This document shows, piece after piece, positions 1 through 9,738 of a stretch of DNA of 64,000 nt (its first letter is position 1; every line of letters begins with the position of its first letter). The notes under the pieces were generated by a model. That model was not told the DNA's origin, did no database searches, and was given only the letters and a program-made list of their open reading frames with translations. The DNA comes from Halobacterium hubeiense (lineage in GTDB: Archaea; Halobacteriota; Halobacteria; Halobacteriales; Halobacteriaceae), in assembly GCF_001488575.1 (NCBI RefSeq), contig NZ_LN831302.1, positions 744,001 through 808,000 of the forward strand, written 5' to 3'. A program made the position numbers and the translations under genes.

Positions 1-2131
1 AGACGATGTGGCCGGCGTAGCGCTTCTTCTTGCCCGCCTGGAAGAACCGCCGGTAGAGCTTCTCGAACTCTATCTGGAAGCGGTGCTCGTCGGCGTTGAG
101 CTGTTCGCTGGCGAACTCGTCGTAGGCGTCGTTGATGTGGTCCTCGATGTCGAACGACTCCTCGATGGCTTCCTCCTTCGAGAGGTCCGGCCCGAGTTCC
201 AGCATCACGGAGTCGGTGTCGCCGTACGCGACCTCGTGCCCGACCTCGTTGGCGGCCTCCTCCGTGAACGAGATGACCTCGCGGCCCGTCGCGGTGACCG
301 CCGCGCCCATCTCCTTGTCGTAGAGGCGGAACCGCTCCCAGCCCAGCACGCCGTAGAGGCTGTTCATGATGACCTTCACTGCGGCCTGCTGGCGGTCGTA
401 GCGGTCGTAGGCCTCCGAGTCGGGGTCGTGTTCGTTGCGCGCGGCCTTCTTCTGCTCGCGCTCCGCGAGCGTCTCGTCGATGATTTCGCGGATGATGCCG
501 TCCGGCTCCTTCCGGAAGTGCGTCCCGTTGGGCGCGCGGTACGTCTCCCCGTCGTAGCTCTCGGGGTCGACCTTCGTCTCGGGTGACGCGTTCGTCGTCA
601 CCATGCACATCGGGTAGAGGCTCTTCAGGTCGAGCACGGTGACGTTCTCGCGGACGCCCGTAATCGGGTCGAAGACGGCGCCGCCCTCGTAGTCCTCGGA
701 CTCCTGTTGGCCCTTCGACGGCAGCACGAACCGGCCGTACGCCTTGTGCAGGATGTACAAGTCCACCGCGTCCCCGGGCGTCGTGGCGTCCTCCAGTTTG
801 CAGCCGACGAACTCCGCGACCTCCTTCCAGAACGGGACGATGTTCTGCTTGCGGTCGATTTCCACGCAGAGCTCCACGTCCCTGACGTTGTACTCCAGCA
901 GGCGCTCGGGGTCGTCCTCCCAGAGGTCGCCGATGTCGCCGGTGTAGCGTTCCTTCCCGGCGTCGAGTTCCTTCTCGCCGACCGCGTCCAGCCGGTAGGA
1001 GTCCAGCTCCGAGCGCTGCATCCGCTGGTAGCCGTACAGCAGGTCGAAGACGACGCGGCCCTTGATGTTCGGGCCGCCCCAGCCCGACGTCCACACCTCG
1101 CCGACCCGCGAGAGCCTGTCCGAGTCGATGTCGTGCTCGCCGTACGAGCCGAGTTCGTCCAGCCGGTCGACGTAGTAGGGGGCGTCGAAGTCGTCGAAGT
1201 TCCAGCCCGTGAGCACGTCCGGGTCCGTCTTCTCGATGTAGTCGAGGAACGCCTCGTGCATCGCCTCCTCGCTGTCGAACGCCCGGACTTCGAGGTCCGC
1301 GCCGTCGTCCATCAGGTCGTGGTCGGCGAGCGCCTCCGGGGAGGGCGCGGTCGCCTCGGGCGCCTCGTAGAGCCACGCGACGTACTCGTCCCGGTAGGAG
1401 TCGTGGCTCGTCAGGCAGACGATTGGCTCCTCGCCGTCCTCGGGGAAGCCCGAGCGGTCGTCGACCTCGATGTCGAAGGTGTTGACGCGCACGTCGGCGT
1501 CCACCTCGCAGGTCTCGATTTCGTCGTGGTGGACGTAGACGGCGCCGTCGTCGGCGCGCCGCTCGGGCACGCGCAGGCCGCTGGTGATGTCCTTGTCGAT
1601 GAGCAGGCGGTTCGGGAAGAGGATGTCCGCCTCGTAGTGGTCGAAGCGGTCCCGGACGTTCCCGACGTCCCGGGGGGTCCGGCCGAAAATCTTCGTGAGC
1701 TTCTCGCCGCGGATGGACTCGTAGGGGTCGCCGTGCTCGTCGGTCTCCTCGGAGCCCGTGATGACGTCCTGCGCGAGGTCGTCCTCGTCGATGCTGTCCG
1801 TGGGCGCGTAGAAGTACGGCCGGAACCCGTGGACGCGGACGTGCTCGGCGGTGTTGTCGGCGGTGCGGCCGAACACGTGGACGACGGGGCGCTCGCGGTC
1901 GCCGTCGCCCTCGACGGTGTAATCGACTTGCGTGACCATCAGTTCGACGTCGCCGTCGGCGTCCGGGAGCGCCTCGGCCTCCGCGGAGACGATCTCGTCC
2001 ACGACGGGGTCGCCGTCCCCCGCGACGACTTCCGCTTCCGCGCGGACCGTGTCGTCGGGGACGCCCTCCGGGGCGTCCTCGCCGGCGTCGCCCCCCTCGT
2101 GCATGAACTCGGAGAGGTCCGTGTCTTCCAT
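1..2131 (-). CDS. polB: DNA-directed DNA polymerase, family B (partial, C-terminus beyond window)
   Basis: Replicative or repair DNA polymerase with 3'-5' proofreading. About 710 codons from the ATG at 2131 are visible and the thumb region runs off the window start. In order I see an acidic N-terminal tail, Exo I (Asp-Ile-Glu near residue 220), Exo II (GWNFDDFDAPY), Exo III (YNVRDVELC), polymerase motif A (SLYPMCM), motif B (KVIMNSLYG) and motif C (YGDTDS), all with intact catalytic acids. No intein interrupts motifs A, B or C, the sites where some haloarchaeal polB genes carry them. The start is set by the ATG after a short AT-richer leader (CCTGTCGCCTAAAAACTC read on the plus strand). Family assignment is secure; only the extreme C-terminus is unseen. 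Confidence 0.97.
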   Translation of the reverse strand, partial: MEDTDLSEFMHEGGDAGEDAPEGVPDDTVRAEAEVVAGDGDPVVDEIVSAEAEALPDADGDVELMVTQVDYTVEGDGDRERPVVHVFGRTADNTAEHVRVHGFRPYFYAPTDSIDEDDLAQDVITGSEETDEHGDPYESIRGEKLTKIFGRTPRDVGNVRDRFDHYEADILFPNRLLIDKDITSGLRVPERRADDGAVYVHHDEIETCEVDADVRVNTFDIEVDDRSGFPEDGEEPIVCLTSHDSYRDEYVAWLYEAPEATAPSPEALADHDLMDDGADLEVRAFDSEEAMHEAFLDYIEKTDPDVLTGWNFDDFDAPYYVDRLDELGSYGEHDIDSDRLSRVGEVWTSGWGGPNIKGRVVFDLLYGYQRMQRSELDSYRLDAVGEKELDAGKERYTGDIGDLWEDDPERLLEYNVRDVELCVEIDRKQNIVPFWKEVAEFVGCKLEDATTPGDAVDLYILHKAYGRFVLPSKGQQESEDYEGGAVFDPITGVRENVTVLDLKSLYPMCMVTTNASPETKVDPESYDGETYRAPNGTHFRKEPDGIIREIIDETLAEREQKKAARNEHDPDSEAYDRYDRQQAAVKVIMNSLYGVLGWERFRLYDKEMGAAVTATGREVISFTEEAANEVGHEVAYGDTDSVMLELGPDLSKEEAIEESFDIEDHINDAYDEFASEQLNADEHRFQIEFEKLYRRFFQAGKKKRYAGHIV

Positions 2132-2235
2132 TACCTCATCGTTCGGTCCTGTCGCCTAAAAACTCGCCCTTCCGACCGGCGAAATCGGTCGCCGGGAGAA
2201 GGCTTATGGTATGCTACTTCTTACCACAGGTCGAG

Positions 2236-2430
2236 GTGACAGACGTGACTGACCACGCAGCGGGCGACACGCACCGCTACAACGACGTCCCACAGCTGCC
2301 CGAGGGCGACGACGCCCGAGACACAGTCGAGTCCTACGACACAGAGGACGGCGTCGTGTTCTACGACGCCGACAATCCGCTCGCGTGGCTCAAGGCGACG
2401 AACGCCGTGTCGCTGGGCGACGTGCTCTGA
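2236..2430 (+). CDS. Small acidic haloarchaeal protein of unknown function
   Basis: A 64-residue acidic protein if translation begins at the GTG at 2236; an ATG at 2206 would add ten residues. I prefer the GTG because the TATA-like stretch CTTATGGTATGC (about 2202-2213) then sits roughly 27 bases upstream, as expected for a leaderless haloarchaeal transcript. The C-terminal half (DGVVFYDADNPLAWLKATNA) looks like a short folded unit of a conserved haloarchaeal family; I do not recognise a function. It has no membrane segment or cysteine. It is divergently arranged with polB across about 100 bases. Confidence 0.7.
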   Translation: MTDVTDHAAGDTHRYNDVPQLPEGDDARDTVESYDTEDGVVFYDADNPLAWLKATNAVSLGDVL

Positions 2431-2463
2431 TAGGCAACGCTTTTCCACCGACGCCGCCCTTCT

Positions 2464-2820
2464 GTGAGCGTGTTCGACGAAGACGAGGCGGACGGCGACC
2501 ACGACTTCCTCGACGAGGAACCCACCGACGCCGAGCAGGACCTCGCCCCCGAGGTCGATGTCCCGTCCGTCGACGCACCCGAGGTTCCGGACGCCTCCGA
2601 CGCGCCCGCCGGGCTCCGCCGGAAGTTCTGGACGCTCGTCGCCACGTTCAACATCGCGCTGTTCGCGGTCAGCATCGGCCTCCTGTTCGTGGTGTTCCGT
2701 GGTCGCGTGCGCGACGGCGGCCTCGCGGTCGTCCTCGGGCTCGCGCTGTTCACCGCCGGCTACCGCCGCTACCGCCGCTACACGAACGAGGGCGTGGCCG
2801 GCGACGCCGACGACGACTGA
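2464..2820 (+). CDS. Small two-helix membrane protein, unknown function
   Basis: A 118-residue protein starting at the GTG at 2464, 33 bases after the preceding stop. The first 60 residues are strongly acidic and probably cytoplasmic; two hydrophobic stretches follow (about residues 60-82, beginning FWTLVATFNIALFAV, and 88-103, GLAVVLGLALFTAGYRR), then a short basic and acidic tail. This is the usual look of conserved haloarchaeal DUF membrane proteins. I see no catalytic motif and propose no function. It probably belongs to a co-directional cluster with the genes before and after it. Confidence 0.75.
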   Translation: MSVFDEDEADGDHDFLDEEPTDAEQDLAPEVDVPSVDAPEVPDASDAPAGLRRKFWTLVATFNIALFAVSIGLLFVVFRGRVRDGGLAVVLGLALFTAGYRRYRRYTNEGVAGDADDD

Positions 2821-2860
2821 GCCCGGAAGGCCTAACGCCACACGCGCCTTTCTCCCGGTC

Positions 2861-3286
2861 ATGCGCACGGTCCGCGACGACGACGGCCACCGCTACCTCC
2901 TCCTCAAGCAGAGCAGCGACAGCAGCCTCGTCCGCGACCCCGAGACCGGCGACGAGCGTCACGTCCCCAACGACGACCTCGAACCCGCGGACGGCGAGGC
3001 GCCGCTGGACGCGCTCGCGTCCGCCGTCCCCGAGCCCGCGCGCCGCGTCGTCACCGCCTGCCATGACGACTGGCACCTCGGCCTGCTCGTCGACCTCTCC
3101 GAGCGCGGCCCGCTGGCCGCCCGCGAGATGCTCGGCGCGTACGACACCTGCGAGAGCGACCTGCTCGGCGGCGTCACCGAACTCCGCGCCGCGGGTCTCG
3201 TCGAAGAGGCCACGGTGAACGGCGAGCGCGGCTACCGGCTCACCGAGACCGGAAAAGACGGCATCGACGCGCTCCGACAGAACTAG
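2861..3286 (+). CDS. Winged-helix-like protein adjacent to rad50 (DUF7346-like)
   Basis: A 141-residue soluble protein from the ATG at 2861. Residues 1-45 form a beta-rich part ([19 protein letters not shown], then [15 protein letters not shown]), followed by a helical part with a winged-helix pattern ending [20 protein letters not shown]. This type of gene is regularly found beside rad50/mre11 in haloarchaea, and the DUF number is given from memory. Its stop overlaps the stop of rad50 by 4 bases, tail to tail. A regulatory or DNA-binding role is an inference from the fold pattern only. The reading frame is open for a further 100 codons upstream, but that part looks like antisense composition rather than protein. 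Confidence 0.75.
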   Translation: MRTVRDDDGHRYLLLKQSSDSSLVRDPETGDERHVPNDDLEPADGEAPLDALASAVPEPARRVVTACHDDWHLGLLVDLSERGPLAAREMLGAYDTCESDLLGGVTELRAAGLVEEATVNGERGYRLTETGKDGIDALRQN

Positions 3287-5946
3287 TCCGCCAGCACTTC
3301 CTCGGCGTCCCGCACCACGCGGGAGCGATTTGTTGTCGCGTCCTTCTCCACGCGAACCACGTCGTCGGCGGCGTCCACGAGTTCGTCGTCGTGGCTCACC
3401 ACGACGATTTGCTCGACGCCCATCCGGCGCATCTGCTCGACCAGTTCGACGAGCTGGGAGACGTGCCCCGAGTCGAGGAAGACGGTGGGCTCGTCGAGGA
3501 TGAGCGGCGGGAGCGGCGCCTCGCCGTCGATGCCCTCCGCGAGTAGGCGGTAGATGGCACACCGCAGGCTGAGGTTGAACAGCGCGCGCTCGCCCCCGGA
3601 GAGCTGCTCGGGTTCCAGCGGCTCGCCGTCCTTCTGGTAGACGGTGAGCTCGTAGTCCCCGGAGAGCTCGATGCGGGCGTACGAGTCGTTCTGGTAGACC
3701 AGTTCGAACGTCTCGTTCAGCAGGCGCTCCAGTTTCGCGACGTTCTGCTGGCGCAGCTCCGCGCGCAGGTCTCCGTACGTCGCCTCCAGCTCGGCGACCT
3801 CGTCGTGAATCTCCTGTAGCTCGTCGAGGCGCGCGGCCACCGTCTCGCGCTGCTCGCGCAGGGCCTCCAGTTCCTCGATAGCGTTCTCCGCCGCGCCAAT
3901 CTGCCCCTGTAGCTCGTCGCGGCGCTCGCGGAGGTCTTCGAGCTTGGGTTCGACCTGTTCGAGGTAGTCCTCGGCGCGCTCCTTGTCTTCCTTGGCGGCC
4001 TCGATGCGGTCCTCGTCGAAGTCGGCTTCCAGCGACTGCTTGCGCTCGCGGAGGTCGCTCAGGCGGTCGCGGCGCTCGTCGTTGCGGTCGTCAAGGCTCG
4101 CGCGCTTCTCCGCGAGCTGGTCGGCGGTCTCGCGGTGGTCGGCGGCCTCCGCCAGCACGTCCACGAGGTCCGCCAGCCGCTCGACGCGCTCCTTGAGCGA
4201 CGACTGCTCGGCGTTCAACTCCGCGAGCGCCTCGCGTTTGTCCTCGGCCTGCTCGCGCTTTTCCTCGGCTTCCTCGCGGGCGCCCTCGGCCTCGGCTTCG
4301 AGGTCGTCGGCCTGCTCGCGCTTCGCTTCGGCGTCCGCGCGCGCTTCGCTCGCGGCGTCCGCGCGGTCGTCGCGGCGCTCGACCGCCAGCTCGCGGTTGC
4401 GCTGGAGGTCCGCGACCTCGCGCTCGCGCTCCACGAGTCCCTCCGCGCGGTCGATGCGCTCGGTGACGTCCTCGACGTCCTCCTCGATGGTCTCCAGTTC
4501 GGCTTCGAGGTCCGCGACGCGCTCGCGGTACTCCTCGACGCTCTCGACGTGCGGCGACCCCTCGATAGGCTGGCCGCACTCCGGGCACTTCCCGGCGTCC
4601 AGTAGCTGTTCGGCCTCCTCGACGCGGTCCTCCGCGGACTGGAGGTCCGCGCGCACGCCCTCCCGGCGCTTCCGGAGGTCGTCGAGGTCCGCGTTCAGGG
4701 ATTCGAGGTGCGCCTCGGCGTTCCCGAACTCCACGGGTGCATCCTCGAAGGCCGCCTTCGCCTCGGCGACTTCCTCGTCCAGCTCCGCGATGCGCTCGAC
4801 GGCCTCCTCGCGCTCGGCGTCGAGTTCGTCGGCCTCGCTCTCGAGTTCGTCGGCCTCCGCGCGGAGGTCCGCAGCGCGTTCTTCGAGGTCGTCGGCGCGC
4901 TCGGCGGCGTTGTCGGCCTCCGTCGAGAACTGCGAGACCTCGGGCGCGACCTCTGAGACGCGCTCGGTGACGGCCTCGCGCTCTTCGGCGAGTTCCTCGC
5001 GCTTCGCTTCCGCGGCCTCGGCGTCGGCCTCGTCCAGTTCGGTCTCCGCGACCAGCTCCTCGGCCTCGGCTTCGAGGTCGTCGGCCCGCTCGCGGTGCTC
5101 GGCGATTTCGTCGGCGAGCTCCTCGCGCTCGCTCTCGGTCTCCGCGATTGCCTCCCGGACGTCGCTAATCGTCTCCTCCACGTCGGCGAGTTCCGCGCGC
5201 TTCTCCTCGTAGGCCTCCAGCACGCTCTCGGCGTCTTCGAGCGTCTCGCGTGCGGTCTCGCGCTGGTCCTCGAAGTTCTCGATTTCCTCGGTGACGTCCG
5301 TGAGTTCGGACTGCAGGCTCGCCAGCGTGTCGTGGGGATTCTCGGATTCTTTGGCCTCGATTTGCTCGTCCAGCTGGTCGAGCTTCCCCGCGACGTTGCT
5401 CTTGACGTCCTCCACGCCGAGCCGCGCGTCGCCGGCGCGCTGGCGGTAGTCCTCCAGCTTCCCGAGTTGGAGGAGGTCGTCGAGCATGTCCTGCCGGGTG
5501 CTCGGCGACGCGTTGATGAGCTTGTTCACCTCGCCCTGCCGGACGTACGCGCAGTTCACGAACGCCTCCGCGTCCATCCGCAGCAGGTCGCCGACGTAGT
5601 CCTCGACGTCGGTGACGCCGTCGATGCTCCCAGAGGGCGTTTCGAGCGTGCAGTCCGGCGTCGAGGCGCGCTCGCCGGTGTTCCGCACGCGGCGGTGGAC
5701 GTGGTAGTCGTTGCCGGCGTGCGTGAACCAGAGGTCGATTTCGGCTTCCTCCGCGCCGATGGTGACGATTTCGTCCAGCGTCTTGTCTAACGCGGACGCG
5801 CCGTACAGCGCGAAGAAACACGCCTCCAGCAGGCTGGACTTCCCGCTGCCGTTCAGCCCGTGGATGACCGTGACCCCGCGGTCGAGGCGCACGTCCGCGT
5901 CCTCGTAGCACTTGAAGTTCCGCAGGGAGACGCGCGTGAACCTCAC
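3283..5946 (-). CDS. rad50: DNA double-strand break repair ATPase Rad50
   Basis: SMC-like ATPase that works with Mre11 in processing double-strand breaks. At 887 residues it has the usual Rad50 layout: Walker [10 protein letters not shown] at residues 30-38, a very long Glu/Ala/Arg-rich coiled coil, the zinc hook CPEC with Cys at about 454 and 457, a second coiled coil, then the ABC signature [14 protein letters not shown] (about 780) and Walker [12 protein letters not shown] (about 818) with a D-loop. The ATG lies inside the end of mre11 (4-base overlap), so the two are translationally coupled. All key residues are present. Confidence 0.98.
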   Translation of the reverse strand: MRFTRVSLRNFKCYEDADVRLDRGVTVIHGLNGSGKSSLLEACFFALYGASALDKTLDEIVTIGAEEAEIDLWFTHAGNDYHVHRRVRNTGERASTPDCTLETPSGSIDGVTDVEDYVGDLLRMDAEAFVNCAYVRQGEVNKLINASPSTRQDMLDDLLQLGKLEDYRQRAGDARLGVEDVKSNVAGKLDQLDEQIEAKESENPHDTLASLQSELTDVTEEIENFEDQRETARETLEDAESVLEAYEEKRAELADVEETISDVREAIAETESEREELADEIAEHRERADDLEAEAEELVAETELDEADAEAAEAKREELAEEREAVTERVSEVAPEVSQFSTEADNAAERADDLEERAADLRAEADELESEADELDAEREEAVERIAELDEEVAEAKAAFEDAPVEFGNAEAHLESLNADLDDLRKRREGVRADLQSAEDRVEEAEQLLDAGKCPECGQPIEGSPHVESVEEYRERVADLEAELETIEEDVEDVTERIDRAEGLVEREREVADLQRNRELAVERRDDRADAASEARADAEAKREQADDLEAEAEGAREEAEEKREQAEDKREALAELNAEQSSLKERVERLADLVDVLAEAADHRETADQLAEKRASLDDRNDERRDRLSDLRERKQSLEADFDEDRIEAAKEDKERAEDYLEQVEPKLEDLRERRDELQGQIGAAENAIEELEALREQRETVAARLDELQEIHDEVAELEATYGDLRAELRQQNVAKLERLLNETFELVYQNDSYARIELSGDYELTVYQKDGEPLEPEQLSGGERALFNLSLRCAIYRLLAEGIDGEAPLPPLILDEPTVFLDSGHVSQLVELVEQMRRMGVEQIVVVSHDDELVDAADDVVRVEKDATTNRSRVVRDAEEVLAD

Positions 5947-7109
5947 GAGAAGTCCTCCATGGTCGTCGCCTGCGCTTGCTCGGCCGATTCGTCGTCTGTG
6001 TCGGCGCCGGCGCTGGGCTCGTCGTCGAGCACGTCCTCGACGCGCTGTTTCACGCGCTCGCGGACGTTGGAGTCCGCGACGTCGAGGTCCCGGACCGTGT
6101 CGTCGACGTCGAGGCCCGCTTCGCTCAGCCCCATCTCGCGGACGCGCTCGCGGACGGCCTCGTCGGGGTCCGCGAACGACACCTCGACGTCCTCGTCGGT
6201 TTCGACCTCGCGGCGGTCGTTGACGCGCGTGAGCAGCGCGCCGCGCTCGTCGCCGAAGCGCTCGACGTCCGCGGGCGTCACGGTGTCGCCGTCACCCTCC
6301 ACGGTGACGACGACCACCGCGTCCTCTACGTCGCGCTCGCGGAGTCGCTCGCGGACGTACTCGGTACCGTCCTCCGGCCTGAGTTCGACGTCCACGAACA
6401 CGAAGTCGCGGGTCTCGATGCCCTTCCGGGAGATGGCGACGTCGCCGTCGTCGAACTCCACGAGGTTGTAGCCGCGGGGGTCGCGCTCGCTGGCGCTCGC
6501 GCGCTCCGTCGAGCCGCAGTACGTGACCCAGGTGTCGCCGACCTGCGCTTGCTGGGCGGCGTGGTTGTCGCCGAGGAGGACGGCGTCGAAGTCGACGTTC
6601 GACTCGCCGAGCACCGCGTCGAGGTCCCAGTTGGCGTGCGCGAACGGCGTGAACAGGCCGTGGGAGACGAGCGCGGTGTGCTCGGCGTCCGGCTCCTCGA
6701 ACTCGTAGTCGAGGTCGGCGCGCTTGGACTCGGGGACGTAGTCGAGCCCGTAGAAGGTGGTGTCGCCGACGCGGCGACCCGTCTCGTCGAGGCGCTCGGC
6801 GAGCCCCAGCGTCTCGAAGAGGTCCAGCCACTGGGCGTCCCGCGTGCCCTCGTGGTTGCCGACGATGGCGAGGAACGGGATGCCGGCCTCGCGGAGCGGC
6901 CGCAGCACGTCGATAGTTCCCAGAATGTCCCGGAGGCCGGGGCGGCGGTCGTGGTAGAGGTCGCCGGCGTGGACGACGGCGTCCACGTCCGCCGCGACGG
7001 CGTCCTCGACGACGGACTCGAAGGCGTCGAGGAAGTCCTGCCGGCGCTCGGGGGAGTGGTACTGGCGGTAGCCGAGGTGGGTGTCCCCCGTGTGGATGAC
7101 GCGAGCCAT
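5943..7109 (-). CDS. mre11: DNA double-strand break repair nuclease Mre11
   Basis: Manganese-dependent phosphoesterase partner of Rad50. Of 388 residues the first 190 hold the metallophosphatase motifs: GDTHLGY (Asp9, His11), HAGDLYHD (Asp50), GNHE (Asn85, His86), SHG (His150) and GDNH (His183); the last replaces the GHxH seen in many metallophosphoesterases. The C-terminal third is acidic, and its extreme end (AQATTMEDF) may be the Rad50-contacting tail. It is the first gene of the mre11-rad50 unit. Upstream, an AT-richer stretch around 7133-7140 (CCGGATAAAGGTTC on the plus strand) is a possible promoter element. Confidence 0.97.
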   Translation of the reverse strand: MARVIHTGDTHLGYRQYHSPERRQDFLDAFESVVEDAVAADVDAVVHAGDLYHDRRPGLRDILGTIDVLRPLREAGIPFLAIVGNHEGTRDAQWLDLFETLGLAERLDETGRRVGDTTFYGLDYVPESKRADLDYEFEEPDAEHTALVSHGLFTPFAHANWDLDAVLGESNVDFDAVLLGDNHAAQQAQVGDTWVTYCGSTERASASERDPRGYNLVEFDDGDVAISRKGIETRDFVFVDVELRPEDGTEYVRERLRERDVEDAVVVVTVEGDGDTVTPADVERFGDERGALLTRVNDRREVETDEDVEVSFADPDEAVRERVREMGLSEAGLDVDDTVRDLDVADSNVRERVKQRVEDVLDDEPSAGADTDDESAEQAQATTMEDFS

Positions 7110-7205
7110 TACTGTGGGGATGTAGCGCTACGCCGGATAAAGGTTCGGCGCTTCCGCGGACGACGCGGTGACCACCGGGCGGCGCGACAGCCAGCGAGAC
7201 GGCGA

Positions 7206-7448
7206 TTACGCGAGCGTGTAGATGCGCTTGCGGGCGTCCGAGAACGAGAACCGGGACTCGACGACGTCCTGCTCCTCGAGGCGGGTGAGCGCGTACCGGA
7301 CGGTGCGGGCGGGGAGCAGCGTCTCCTCCGCGAGTTCGCTCTGCGTGAGGGTGTCGTTGTATTCGAGGACTTTCGCGACGAGCTTCGCGCTCGGGGGGAG
7401 GTCTTCGAGTGCTTCGACCGTGTCGCCGTCGATTGCGGTGGCGCTCAT
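7206..7448 (-). CDS. Small winged helix-turn-helix regulator (MarR/TrmB-like)
   Basis: An 80-residue single-domain DNA-binding protein from the ATG at 7448 (an in-frame ATG seven codons further upstream is less likely because the TATA-like region lies there). The pattern LTQSELAEETLLPARTVRYA is a clear helix-turn-helix with recognition helix, followed by LTRLEEQDVVESRF and a wing ending RKRIYTLA. It lacks an effector domain, so it may act as a simple dimeric repressor or activator. The gene lies upstream of mre11 on the same strand, about 95 bases away, so a role in repair regulation is possible but unproven. An inverted repeat overlaps its own promoter region. Confidence 0.88.
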   Translation of the reverse strand: MSATAIDGDTVEALEDLPPSAKLVAKVLEYNDTLTQSELAEETLLPARTVRYALTRLEEQDVVESRFSFSDARKRIYTLA

Positions 7449-7469
7449 ACCCACCGATACTGAATGCAC

Positions 7470-7493
7470 TTAGATAATGGTTTCGCTATCTAA
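7470..7493 (-). promoter_or_regulatory. Inverted repeat overlapping the promoter of the winged-helix gene
   Basis: Arms TTAGATA (7470-7476) and TATCTAA (7487-7493) are perfect inverted repeats with ten bases between. They are flanked by two copies of TGCAC (7465-7469 and 7496-7500). The repeat lies 22-45 bases upstream of the regulator's ATG, where the TATA box of a leaderless transcript would sit. It fits an autoregulatory operator, but this is inferred from position only. Confidence 0.5.
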
Positions 7494-7517
7494 AATGCAC
7501 AATAGTAATCTATAGGC

Positions 7518-9608
7518 TCACGGGCGCTCGAACGGCACTGTCGCTCGGACGTCGCCAGCGGACCGCGCCAGTTCCACGACAAACGGCCCCTCGCGCTCCT
7601 GCCACCCGTCCTCGTACCGGCGGAACGCGTCGTTGGCCAGCGTCACCTCGACAGTCACCGCTTCCCCGGCGTCGAGGTGGACAGACTGGAACCCCGCCAA
7701 GTCGCGGACGGGCGCGTCCCCGTTGGCGTCGTCGGCCGGTCGCACGTACGCCTGCACGACCTCGCGACCCGGACGCTCGGCCGTGTTCGCCACCGTCGCC
7801 CGTACCGTCGATGCGTCCACCTGCTCGGCGCCGCGGTACGCGAACGACGCGTACGACTCGCCGTGCCCGAACGGGTAGACCGCTCCGTCGTCGCTCGCCT
7901 CGAAGTGGCGGTACCCCACGCGGCACCCCTCGCTGTACTCGACGACTCCGTCCTCGCCCGGGAACCGCTCGGATGCCGTAGTCGGATACGCCGACTCCGC
8001 GGCGAACGACACCGGCAGCCGGCCGCCGGGGTCGCTGTCCCCGTACAGCACCGCCGCCGCCGCGTCCCCGTGAGCCTGCCCCGGATACCAGTTCTCCACG
8101 ACCGCCGCCACGTCCTCCCGCCACGGCAGCTCCACGGGTCCGCTGGAGTTGACGACGACCACGGTGCGGTCGTTCGCGTCCGCCACCGCCGACACCAGTT
8201 CGTCCTGCCGGCCGGGCAGCCGCAGGTCCGGCCGGTCCATCGCCTCGGTCGCTCGGTCCCGGACGAAGACGACCGCGACGTCCGCATCCGCGGCCGCCGC
8301 GGCAGCGTCCTCGACCGAGCTATCGGCGTCCGCGGGCGGTTCCGTCTCCTCGAAGAACGACAGGTCCGCGACCGGCTCGACGCCGTGCGCGACGGTCACC
8401 TCGCCGCCCGCGCGCTCGGTCACGCCCTCGACGGGCGTCGACGAGACGAACGGCGTGACCTCCGAGGACCCGCCGCCGCCCAGCAGCGCCTCGTCGACGT
8501 TCGGGCCGACCACCGCGACGTCCGCTTCGTCGTCCAGCGGGAGGACGCCGTCGTTGGCCAACAGCACCGTGCCGCGGACCGCGACGCGCTCCGCGAGCGC
8601 GCGGTGTTCGTCGGTGTCCAGTGCGCCGTCGGGTCGCTCGCCGTCGAGCCGACCCACGGACGCCATCTGGGAGAGGACGCGGCCCGCCATGTCCGCGAGC
8701 CGGTCCGCTGACACGTCGCCGGCTTCGACGTCGGCCGCGAGCTCCGTCTCGAAGCGCGCCGCCGTCCGCATGTCCGGCATCCCGCCGCCGAGTTCGTCGA
8801 AGTCCACGTCCGGCCCGCCCTCGTCCATCCCCATCAGCGACGCGAGCTCCTCACCGGTGACTCCGGGCATCTCCACGTCGAGGCCGCCGTTCGCCGACCG
8901 AACGGAGTCCGTGGTCCCGAACCAGTCCGAGACGACGAACCCCTCGAAGCCCCACTCGCCTTTGAGCACGTCGCCGAGCAGGCGGCCGTGTTCGCTCATC
9001 GGCGTCCCGTTGACGCTGTTGTAGCCGGACATCACTGCGCCCGCGCCGGCGTCCACGGCCGCCCGGAACGCCGGCAGGTAGAGCTCCCGCAGCGGCTGCT
9101 CGCCGACGCGCACGTCCACGGTCGCCCGGTCGGTCTCCTGGTTGTTCGCGACGTAGTGTTTCACGCACGCGAGCACATCCTCGGACTGGACGCCCTCGAC
9201 GACCGCGGCCGCGAACGCCGCCGAATGCACCGGGTCCTCGGAGAAGTACTCGAAGTTCCGGCCGCCGTGGGGGACTCGAATCAGGTTCGTCCCCGGGCCG
9301 AGCAACACGTCCTGCCCGTGGGCCGCCGCTTCGCGTCCCATCGCGGCGCCCTGCGAGCGTGCCAGCGACGGGTCGAACGACGCCGCCAGCGCCAGCGGCG
9401 CTGGGAACGCGGTCGCTCGTCGGTCCGGAATCCGGACGCCGAGCGGGCCGTCGACGAACCGGAGCGGCGGGACGTCCAGCCGTTCGACGCCCGGGAGGTA
9501 GCCAGTCGCGGTTCCCTCGGGGTCGAGGGCGCCGTGGACGAGTCGGACTAGCTCCGCGCGGTCGAGTTCGTCGAGGAGGGCGGCCACCTCGTCGTCTGTT
9601 GACTCCAT
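7518..9608 (-). CDS. Glycoside hydrolase family 3 protein (beta-glucosidase-like)
   Basis: A 696-residue protein from the ATG at 9608. The N-terminal barrel includes KHYVANNQE and the GH3 nucleophile motif VVSDWFGT with Asp at about residue 228; a second alpha/beta sandwich domain follows (VVGPNVDEALLGGGGSSEV, later VVVVNSSGPVELPWREDV), and a fibronectin type III-like domain ends the protein (YPFGHGESYASFAYRG onward). This is the full three-domain GH3 architecture. There is no signal peptide, so it probably acts on imported glucosides or other beta-linked sugars in the cytoplasm. The substrate cannot be told from sequence. It stands alone between PAN (divergent) and the winged-helix gene. Confidence 0.93.
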   Translation of the reverse strand: MESTDDEVAALLDELDRAELVRLVHGALDPEGTATGYLPGVERLDVPPLRFVDGPLGVRIPDRRATAFPAPLALAASFDPSLARSQGAAMGREAAAHGQDVLLGPGTNLIRVPHGGRNFEYFSEDPVHSAAFAAAVVEGVQSEDVLACVKHYVANNQETDRATVDVRVGEQPLRELYLPAFRAAVDAGAGAVMSGYNSVNGTPMSEHGRLLGDVLKGEWGFEGFVVSDWFGTTDSVRSANGGLDVEMPGVTGEELASLMGMDEGGPDVDFDELGGGMPDMRTAARFETELAADVEAGDVSADRLADMAGRVLSQMASVGRLDGERPDGALDTDEHRALAERVAVRGTVLLANDGVLPLDDEADVAVVGPNVDEALLGGGGSSEVTPFVSSTPVEGVTERAGGEVTVAHGVEPVADLSFFEETEPPADADSSVEDAAAAAADADVAVVFVRDRATEAMDRPDLRLPGRQDELVSAVADANDRTVVVVNSSGPVELPWREDVAAVVENWYPGQAHGDAAAAVLYGDSDPGGRLPVSFAAESAYPTTASERFPGEDGVVEYSEGCRVGYRHFEASDDGAVYPFGHGESYASFAYRGAEQVDASTVRATVANTAERPGREVVQAYVRPADDANGDAPVRDLAGFQSVHLDAGEAVTVEVTLANDAFRRYEDGWQEREGPFVVELARSAGDVRATVPFERP

Positions 9609-9700
9609 GCCGGACGTTCCAGTCCACCGACACATAGGCTTCGTGCTTTCGGACGCCGTGCTGGCCGACGCTGCGCCGACGTGGCGAGGGGTTAGGTCAC

Positions 9701-9717
9701 CCGAAGCCTCTTATGAA
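9701..9717 (+). promoter_or_regulatory. Promoter of PAN (BRE/TATA-like)
   Basis: CCGAAG followed by TTATGA at 9711-9716 lies 25 bases before the ATG at 9739, the typical spacing for a leaderless haloarchaeal mRNA. This supports choosing the ATG at 9739 over the open frame that extends further upstream. Confidence 0.6.
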
Positions 9718-9738
9718 CTAACACCCTACCCAGTGGTG

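Noticed and set aside
1-2131. Intein in polB
   Set aside because: Motifs A, B and C read without interruption in the visible part.
707-2239. Long plus-strand frame opposite polB
   Set aside because: It is the antisense of the polymerase, rich in Val/Arg/Asp/Leu in the pattern that GC-rich reverse frames produce, without domains.
5976-7463. 495-codon plus-strand frame opposite mre11
   Set aside because: Antisense shadow of mre11 and the winged-helix gene; no recognisable motif.
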